DNA from: Symbiodinium natans
Lineage: Eukaryota > Sar > Dinophyceae > Suessiales > Symbiodiniaceae
Length of the DNA: 64,000 nt
Assembly (NCBI GenBank): GCA_905221605.1
Contig: CAJNDS010002071.1
Coordinates: 460,001 to 524,000, forward strand
Direction: 5' to 3'
The position numbers were made by a program, and so were the translations under genes. Of the stretch, positions 22,301 through 31,300 are shown piece by piece. Numbering within the stretch: the stretch's first letter is position 1; each line of letters begins with the position of its first letter. Below the pieces are notes generated by a model. The model saw only the letters and a program-made list of their open reading frames with translations. It was not told where the DNA came from and searched no databases.

Positions 22301-25300
22301 GCTTGCAAGTATTGAGAGTAGCATTTTTTTTTGTAAGGGGAGCCCAGGCAACCCTAAGCCTCAATCCTAAACTCTGAACCCTAACCCCTAGATCCTAAGC
22401 CTTAAGCCCTAAACCCGAAACCCTAAACCTTAAACCCTAAACCCTAAATCCTAAACCCTAAACCCGAAACCCTTTTTGCAAGGCTTGCCCGGCTGGCCAG
22501 AGTGTGCAGAACGCCAGCAGCTGCTTTGCGGCCGCCACGACCCTCGGTGGCCCGTTCTCGAAATAGGGCCCTTTTTTGGAGCTCCCCTACCGTTGTAAGC
22601 CTACATAAATAAATACATAAAAAACATAAATAAATGTAAGTATATAGAAATACATAGAAATAAATAGAAATCAATAGAAATCAATAGAAAAAATAGAAAT
22701 AAATATAACTAAATATAAATAAATAAGTAAATAAATAAATATATATATATATATATACACATGTATGTATATATATATAGAGGCCAATGAAGAAAACGCT
22801 AGCAAAGATAAATACGTAGATCTATATATATATATATTCATGCATTGCGTGTTTTGGTTGGCAGGGTAGGTGACATGCTGTATGCAAATGGACCCATTTT
22901 CGGCATCGCAGCCTTCACATGTCAAATCAGATCTACCAATTAGATCTCCATCTTATGTTTCTCTTCTTCCGTGATGAATCGTGGACGATCACGAACCCGA
23001 TCTCCGTCTCAAGAAACTGCTGACTCATCTGCGCGGAGGGCGCAGTCGGAACTGTCACCATCGCTAAAGAGATTGCTTGCCGAAACATCAGTCGGCAATC
23101 TGTCGGAGGAAGATCTTCTCTCAAAAGGCATCTTGCATACGAGAGATTTGGCATACGGATGGGAAGCAGAAGAGTTGATCAGCTTTGACAATCCAGACGC
23201 ATGGCTTCGCTTGCGCAAACAGGCTAGCCAGCAAGCTGAAAGACGAGCAGCGTCGACAGCTCGACTGGCGCATGTGGTTGTACGTGTGGCTCCACGACAA
23301 GCAAAACAACCTGAATTGCATGAACCGGTGCTATCTCATCCCGCACTCCTTAACGCAGCGCGAACTGTGACAGCGGCAAAGGTGTCATCGAGCTCTTCGC
23401 TTCCTGCACGACCATTTGGGCCTTGATATTAGAACAAGGGATAAGCCGCTTAAACAAGCTGAGCCTTTGCAACTGCGAGATTTAGCTGTGCTAGAAGCTC
23501 TCATGGAGTCCCCCAACGATGTGCTGTCGTTTCTTTGCTGTGCCGCTCTGGCGTTGACGTACGGGGGAGTACGTTTCAGGCACCTGCAGCGCAGCAAGCC
23601 ATCTCACTCAGTTAAAGAAGGCATGGTTTTCACTTGCCACCAAGGCAAAACACGCAAGAACGGACGGCCAGCTGCTCCTTTCCAATGGTTCTTGCCACAG
23701 CACGGAATCTGGAGACGCGATCTGGCAGATACTTTCTGTGGGAAGTGGCGCCAGCTGACAAGCCAAAGCGTCGGATTTCTTGTTCCTTCTTTGTGGCCAT
23801 ACCGAACGACGCTTCAGAAAGCAAAAGGCTTCGTCCTCCTTCGCGTGAATGTCAGCTCATGGATCAAAGTAATCAAGCAGCTGGTCAGCGTCGAGGTTGC
23901 AACTTGGCCAAGAAGAACCGGCGAAGAGGTCGGGCACTGCACGCAAGCAGGCATGAAGTTGCCGCAGCATGGGGGCCTTCCCTTCCAGAGTTTGGAGTGG
24001 ATGATGAAACTAGTGCCTACAGGCGGAAGCCCACTGCTGACGCTGATCAGCCTGCGCTGCTGGCGTGTTTTTGGCACCCACGATGGCAAAGGCCAGCTTT
24101 CTTGGAATTGCTCGGCCACCCTTTCGGGCTTTCTTCTGCAGTCGTAAATTACAACAGAGGTCCGGAGCTGGCCGTGGCAATCTGTAGGCAGTTGCTGGCC
24201 ATGCTTGCTGTTCATTTTTACGACGATTTTAGCATGTTAGGGTTGAGCTCGGAAAGAGGGCAGCAGCAACAGATGTACAACTCCCTATGCTCTTGTCTTG
24301 GTGTCCGGCTCGACCCGGTAAAGAAGCAACGCATGCATTCTGTGGGTGTGTGTGGGGCGCAGTTCGACCTTTCCGAACTGCTCTCGCGCGGAAAAGTTGT
24401 ACTCAGTCCCAAGCCTGGACGGTGTGAGTCCGTTTTGCAAATGATCGCCGAGGCTCGCAGAACTAACAAACTCACACCTGCCGAGGCAAGCAAGCTCCGT
24501 GGAAAATCGGAGTATGTGTCTAGCCAGTTCATGAGCCGAGCCCAGAAGGGATGTCATCAGGTTCTGGCTGCCCGCCAGTACCGTGACAAGCGTGCGCATT
24601 TGACATGGCGAGTTCACGGCGTGCTGAATTTTCTTGAGCTGGCGGTTGGCGTCGCCCCGCTTTCGGAAGCTAGATTTTCAGCGTAAGCGTCCACTGCTTC
24701 GAGTTTGGACAGATGCCATGTTTGAGCCAGGCTCCCCAGTAGGCCTCGGGTGCATTGTAAGCGGAGGTTGTTTAAGGCGACCGGTTGCGTTGTACGCTAC
24801 TGTGCCAGATTCCCTCTTAAAGCAGTTGCTCCCCCGAGAAACTTTCATCAATCAGGCAGAGATGTTAGCTTTGCTGTTGGGGCCGAGTAACCTGCCGGAA
24901 GTATTTCAAGGTTCCGATGTGGTGTCTTTTGTTGATAACACGTCTGCCTTAGAAGGGGCCATTAGCGGGGTCAGTCCCGTGGAGGAGAATGCGGCCCTGC
25001 TTGCGTGCTACCCTCTGCTGCTGGCTAAGTGCTGCTCGCACGTGAACACCCCTATTTCAGAAGCTTGGGAGTCGATTTTTGTGACACACTTATCTTTTTA
25101 AGCTGGGAGTCAAGTTTTGTGACATACTATATCCCAAAGTTCACTTTCGTCAGCATCATGAGCATCAAAGGATCTGAAAACCTAAAAATTAAAAACCTAA
25201 AAAACGGAAAGAATGGCATAAGACCGGCATCGGCATCATGAGCGTCAGGTGCTGGGAAGATCCCCAAGAAGGAAAGAATGGCACAAGACCGGCATCGGTA

Positions 25301-28300
25301 TGAACAAGGTGTATTCGTGCAAGATCCCGGCTCCACAGTCCAAAAACCTGCTGCCACAGTCCAGAAACCTGCTGCCAAACATGCTCTTTGTTTGGGTGTG
25401 GCTGCTTTTGTCCATCCCTGGGCATGGCATGGAGGCGAAGCAGGAGTTTGAGTCGCCCACCTATAAGCCCACAGATGATGAAGGTCTGGCACGGCCAGTT
25501 GTGGTGGATGATGCAGCGGATGCTGCAGATGTTGTCGAAAGCAAAGCTAACTGTGCTGACGGTGTCTCACGTCAGGGTCGCCACGCGCCCATCATCCAGC
25601 AGTTTCACATGGATTTTCGTGAAGTCTCTTTACCGGATTTCCCGAATTTGGCAGAAGCTCCGCTACACACGTTGCTGAGTGCTTTTTCGCCAACACCGGA
25701 GGCAATGTTTCAGTAGCAAAAGACCGGCAGTTCCTGAGCTGGCCACGTAGGTGACAGCCCGCCCGCCCTGTCTCGAATTGACCTGTGGTCATGACTTTAA
25801 ACGAGACAGTGGAGTGGATGAGCTACGGGTCACGAACCATCGGGATGGCACGCTACAGCAAACATCCGTGCAAGTGAGTCTTTCAGGATGTTAACTCATG
25901 TCCCGAAGTCAGGCTACTACTTGTGCGGTTGCTGGTCATCCCGGGAGGTCGTACGCTTTTGACCATAAACCCTAAACCCTAAGCTTTAAACCCTAAACCC
26001 TAAACCTTAGCAAGCTGCCAGGTGTGAACGCCTCCACGTTCGTGAACAAGTCCGTCGAGGACCCGAAGCTCCCCATGGGCTGCTCTGTGACCGTTCTGCC
26101 CAACCAGCCGCTCAGGGGATTTTGGAAGTGTATTTGGATCGACTTACTTCGCATATTCCCAAGAAGCAGACATAACACAGGGGTCGCAAGAATGACGATT
26201 AAAATTCCTTTAGTATCCCTGTACTACAAAAGCCCCAAACCCTATTCTATTTATTGAGGCCCCTACATTAAACCCTAAAGCCTAAAGCCTAAACCCTAGA
26301 CCCGAAAAGTAAAGGTCGGCCGTGGTCTACTTCAACACCGCCGGCCAGGGGAATTGCACTTCCTCCTCCAAGCGCTCTGGAGAGGGCAGCTCGAAAGTGG
26401 GCGTGACTCCCCGGCTTGACTTTGCTGGGTTTAGGGTTTAGGGTTTAGGGCTTGGGGCTTGGGGCTTGGGGCTTGGGGCTTAGGGCTTAGGGTTTAGGGC
26501 TTCATGTTGCACGTTTGCGATGAGAACTCCATTCTTGCCTTGCTTTGCTGCGTTGGGTCAGGGTCTCGCTATGGGGGTTGCGGCAGAGGCAGCTTCGGCC
26601 TTTGAAACACCAACCAAGGTGAACATCAAAATCGAGGTGGATGCCACGAACACATTCGAGATGTCACCCGCTGGCCAATACTGCGAGAACAACCGCCACT
26701 TGGATCACATGCCTCAACCCGAAAAAACGCCTAAACCCCCAAACCTACTTGGAGGTTCATGGAACTTATTAACCAACGATGGCTGTACTCATAACACACT
26801 TACAAGCCCCTTAAGTGCCCCAATATGGTTGTAGGTACAGTTAGATGTGCAGTTCTAGTTGCTTCATAAGTACCATGAACCTCCAAGTAGAAGTATGGCC
26901 ACAGCGGCTCCTCCTGGCTTGGCTTTTGTTTCCTTGAATGGCTCTTTTGACACTGCACCGTTCTAGGTAGCTCTTCTACAATAAGGCCCTGGAGGTCCAT
27001 GGAGACGTCAGATCAGGACTCAGCCCCATAATTTGACCCTAAAGCCAAGTCGGAATTCGGGTTTATAGCTCAACCACATCCGAGGCAAGGCCAAGATCAG
27101 GACTTTCCCTATGCAGGGCTCCACGCTGGGGGCGGCAGAAGCGGCCAGGGACCAATGCAAACAGTGCCCGGTCCGTAAGCTGGTCTACTGTGTACTTGCT
27201 GGCCCAGTGGTCCACTTTTGCCTTTTTTTGGGTTCTAGGTTCTCTCACAAAGTAACCAACCCCCAAAAGTGTACCCTCTAGGTGTAGGGTTTAGGGTTCA
27301 GGCTTTAAACCCCACAGTCAGCCCAGAGGCCTCCATTTAAACCTCAAGCCCTAAACCCTGGACCCTGAACCCTAGACCCTAAACCTCAAGCCCTAAACCC
27401 TAAACCCTAAATCTCAAGCCCTAAACCCTAAACCCTACACCCTAAACCCTAAACCCTACACCCTAAACCCTAAACCCTAAACACCCTGATAGGTTCTGCT
27501 GGGGCGACTCCAGCTGCTGGGGCTGCAGTGTGGACTGCGAGCAGGAGCCTGCCACGGTTTAGGGTTTAGGGTTTAGGGTTTAGGGTTTAGGGTTTAGGGT
27601 TTAGGGTTTAGGGTTTAGGGTTTAGGGTTTAGGGTTTAGGGTTTAGGGTTTAGCCCCCTTATATTAGCAGTCCTTCAATAGGGATCGTAGTACCCCCTGT
27701 TATAATCCCTGGGAGAACATCCCAAGTGTAGGGCTTAGAGTGTAAGGTTTGGGGGGTTTAGGGTTTGAGCATGAGATGTAAAAACCCATCAGGGGACGAG
27801 GGTTTTGGGGGTTTGGGGGGCTTTCAGGCTTTTTGGGTGATAAGCATAACGCAAGCAATAATCATAAGAGCCCGAATAACCGACAAAAACAAACACGCGC
27901 TAGTTCGCAGAAGCATCATAGCAATACGAGGCGAAGCAACAATATTGGAAGCCTGTAAGGTCCTGGAAACCCTATGAGCCCAAGCCCTAAACCTTAAACC
28001 CTAAAACAAAATGGAAGCCTACAAGGTCCTGGAAACCCTGTGAGCCTAAGCCCTAAACCTTAAACCCAGAACCCAAAACGCAATATGGCAGGCTTTGAGC
28101 CTGTTTTTTTTGGGGGGGGAAGGTCGAAGCAAGTGGTCCTTTTTAAAGGGAGCCGGGGGGGGGGGGGGTTGGGTTTTCTGGGGTTTATAGGGTGAAGGGT
28201 TAGGGATTTAGGTTTTTTGGGGTTTCTTGGGTTTCGGATTCAGGTCGTCGGGCTGCCGGTGAAAGCAAAGCTCGCACCCAGGAGCCCTACGCCTACGGCG

Positions 28301-31300
28301 CACTCATTGCCGCGTGCCAGTGGAATGCCATCACCTCTTGCGGAAAGGTGATGAAGTGGTCAGGATCGATCAAAGGAGACATCAGTCCCTTGCCTAGAAA
28401 GTACCCCTAAACCCTAAACCCTAAACCCTAAACCCTAAACCTTAAACCCTAAACCCTAAACCCTAAACCCTAAACCCTAAATTTTTGGTAAGGGTTAGGC
28501 GTGTACCCCTCATCAATTCCAGGGTGTGGATTTCTGTTCAGGTGGTTTTCCGGAACCCAAAACCCTCAGCCCTAAGCCCTAAACCCTAAACCCGCAACCC
28601 TAAACACCAAACGCTAAACCCTAAACCCCAAACCCTACTACGCCGCGCCCCGGAATGCCCTTGATCCGAGCCCCTTGCTGTATAACTATCGGCGTGCATA
28701 GAGGCATATGTATCTCTCGCTCTCTCTCTCTCTATATATATATTTCTATATATTGTCTAGATACATATATATATGTATATATATATATATATATGCATAT
28801 ACTCATATGTATATATATATATATATGTATATATATTTGTATATATGTATAGATATATATGTATGGTATATATCTGTCTCTCTCACACTCTCCCTCTCTC
28901 TTTAGTTTCTCTTGAAGTCCCCTGAACCGCATCCCAGCTTTCGGAAGCTTGAAAAGACTTTAAGGTCCCTAAACCCTAAAACCCTAAACCCTAAATCCTA
29001 AACCCTAAACCCTAAACCCTAAACCCTCTTTAAGGTCAGAAGAATCCGGAAGGCGGCCACGTGCAGATCTCTGTGTCCGGGCCCGCAGGCAGGGGAATCT
29101 TCAACTCAGGGCTTGCTGGCTTTTAGGGTTTAGGGTTTTAGGGTTTAGGGTTTAGGGTTTAGGGTTTAGGGTTTAGGGTTTAGGGTTTAGGGTTTAGGGT
29201 TTAGGGTTTAGGGTTTAGGGTTTGAGTGCAAGTCTCGATTGCGGACAGCTCTTGAAGCAAGTCGCTTGAGGATTGCATAGGGCTTAGGGATTAGGGCTTA
29301 GGGGTTACGGATCTGATGTTTCTTTGGTTTTGGGACATTCGGGCTCCTAACCCTAAACCCTAAACCCTAAACCCTAAACCCTAAACCCTAAACCCTTCGG
29401 GCTCCTAACCCCTTAACCCTAAGCCCGAAGGAATCCCCAAGTGGCCGAGACCCGAACCTCAAAACCCCCCAACCCCCAAAACCGCCCCAAAAACACACCA
29501 ACCCCTAAACTCCCCAAACCCTAAACCCTAAACCCTAAACCCTAAACCCTAAACCCTAAACCCTGAACCCTGAACCCTGAACCCTGAACCCTGAACCCTA
29601 AACCCTTAAACGAGCCAAAGAGGTGCCTGGTTCGGTGCCGGCTTCAACGCCTCTGCCATGGCTGACAGCCCTTATACCCTGGTGGTGAACGATGCCGGAG
29701 TCAGCTGGCAAGCGTGAAGCCCCCCAAGTTGGGTTTAGGGTTTAGGGTTTAGGGTTTGGGGTTTAGGGTTTGGGGTTTGGGGTTTGGGGTTTGGGGTTTG
29801 GGGCTTGGTCGTTGGGAGGGTCAAATTTGGGGCCGCAGGTCTAGGATTGGGTTGGTCGACCGTGCTGCGCGAAAGCCTCCGAGGCGTTCTGTCAAATGGT
29901 CAATTCTCTTGAAATATGGTCCCTTTTGGGGTCCTGACTAGAAGGCGGCCCTTATTGTTTAGGGTACCCACAAGGGACCATAGTTATAATTTTGTGGGAA
30001 CTTTCCTTACGCACTGCTGGACCGCTGCAGGACCATAGAAGTACATTGGCATGTTCCCCCCTTCTACTAACAGTCCTTCATGGGGATTGTTAATGGGGGG
30101 GTACCATAATCCCTTCTGCTGTTAGTATAAGGGGGAACATGCCAAGAACTACACCGCAAGTTCTCTACGAGAATGTCAAGTTAGTTCGAACATGGCGCCC
30201 TTTCGGATAGACAAGGCGCCTACAGTATTCAGCAAGGAAGGAAGGATCCGAAAACCCGCCCAGATACGCTGACAACATGTGGCTCTCGCTGCATCCTGAA
30301 GCCCTAAACCCCAATTAAACCCTGACCCCTGACACTCCAAGCCCTTAGCCCACCCTAAACCCTGAAACCCTAAACACCTAAACCCCGAACCCTCAAACCC
30401 TAAACCCTAACCAAAAAACCCTAAGCCCAGCCCCCCCCCCCCCCCCCCCCCCTCCAAACCAGGTGACGGAGAGGAAGATTGGTACCCTAAACCCTAAACC
30501 CTAAACCCTAAACGCTAAACCCTAAACCCTAAACCCTAAACCCTAAACCTTAAACCCCCTTCAAACCAGGTGACGGAGAGGAAGATTGGTACGTGCGGCA
30601 GTGAAGCCGAGCACTGCCCCGGGGACCTCCTCTCACCCAGTCTGAAGGCGCCTCTAGGGTTTAGCGTTTAGGGTTTAGGGTTTAGGGTTTAGGGTTTAGG
30701 GTTTAGGGTTTAGGGTTTAGGATTCAGGGTTTAGGGTTCAGGGTTTAGGGTTTAGGGTTTCGGGTTTAGGGTTTAGGGTGTACACTTGTTTGCTGTGCGC
30801 ATCCATGTTGAAAGGTCATTCTCTACTTGTGCTTAAGAACCTCCCCCAAAATGGACAACATTCTTCCTTGGAAGGGCAATATGGGATTTTCATCTCTCTC
30901 ATTTGAGGGGGGGTTCTTAAGCAATAATTGGTAGTTCTTATCATTTCAACGACTGTCATTCCTAAAGATGATGATGATTATAGTGACTCTTGTTTTATGG
31001 TAAGCCGCTTTGTTCAGAGGTGCTCTCGAACTCCGTCGTGGGCGAGGTTCGCACTGTGGTTGTCTCTCGCGGCCTCGTGGGGCTTACCAAGAACCACTAC
31101 TCCTTCAACCCTTACGCGGATGAGACTTGCTATTGGTTAGCAGGGAATGAGGGAATTAGGGCCCTATACATATATATATATGTATATATATATATATACC
31201 CTTCAAGGGATTATACAGGGTACCTCATTCCCCCAGCCCTACTAACCAGCAGTAAGGAGACCATCCACTTCATCACAGCGGTTGGTCAGTCACAGGCATT

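Larger units (their letters stand above)
22933..25717 (+). mobile_element. Decayed retroelement in intron 12 of the Nod19-like gene
   Basis: The block is free of telomere repeats and has even base use unlike its surroundings. It lies entirely inside the GA-AG intron 22560-26010. In order it carries an Arg/Ser-rich N-terminal frame, a tyrosine-recombinase-like segment, a reverse transcriptase palm, RNase H, and the short C-terminal motif typical of pol proteins. The pieces lie in two reading frames and are separated by stops and shifts, so this copy is inactive. No long terminal repeats were found by eye. The recombinase plus RT/RNase H mix suggests a DIRS-like element, but the order differs from classical DIRS. 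Confidence 0.7.

Noticed and set aside
22444-22925. Minus-strand Ile/Tyr-rich membrane-like frames
   Set aside because: Translations of AAATA and TATA microsatellites.
25127-25492. Minus-strand frames over the 25102-25480 region
   Set aside because: Antisense of the tandemly duplicated retroelement segment, with internal repeats and no domain.
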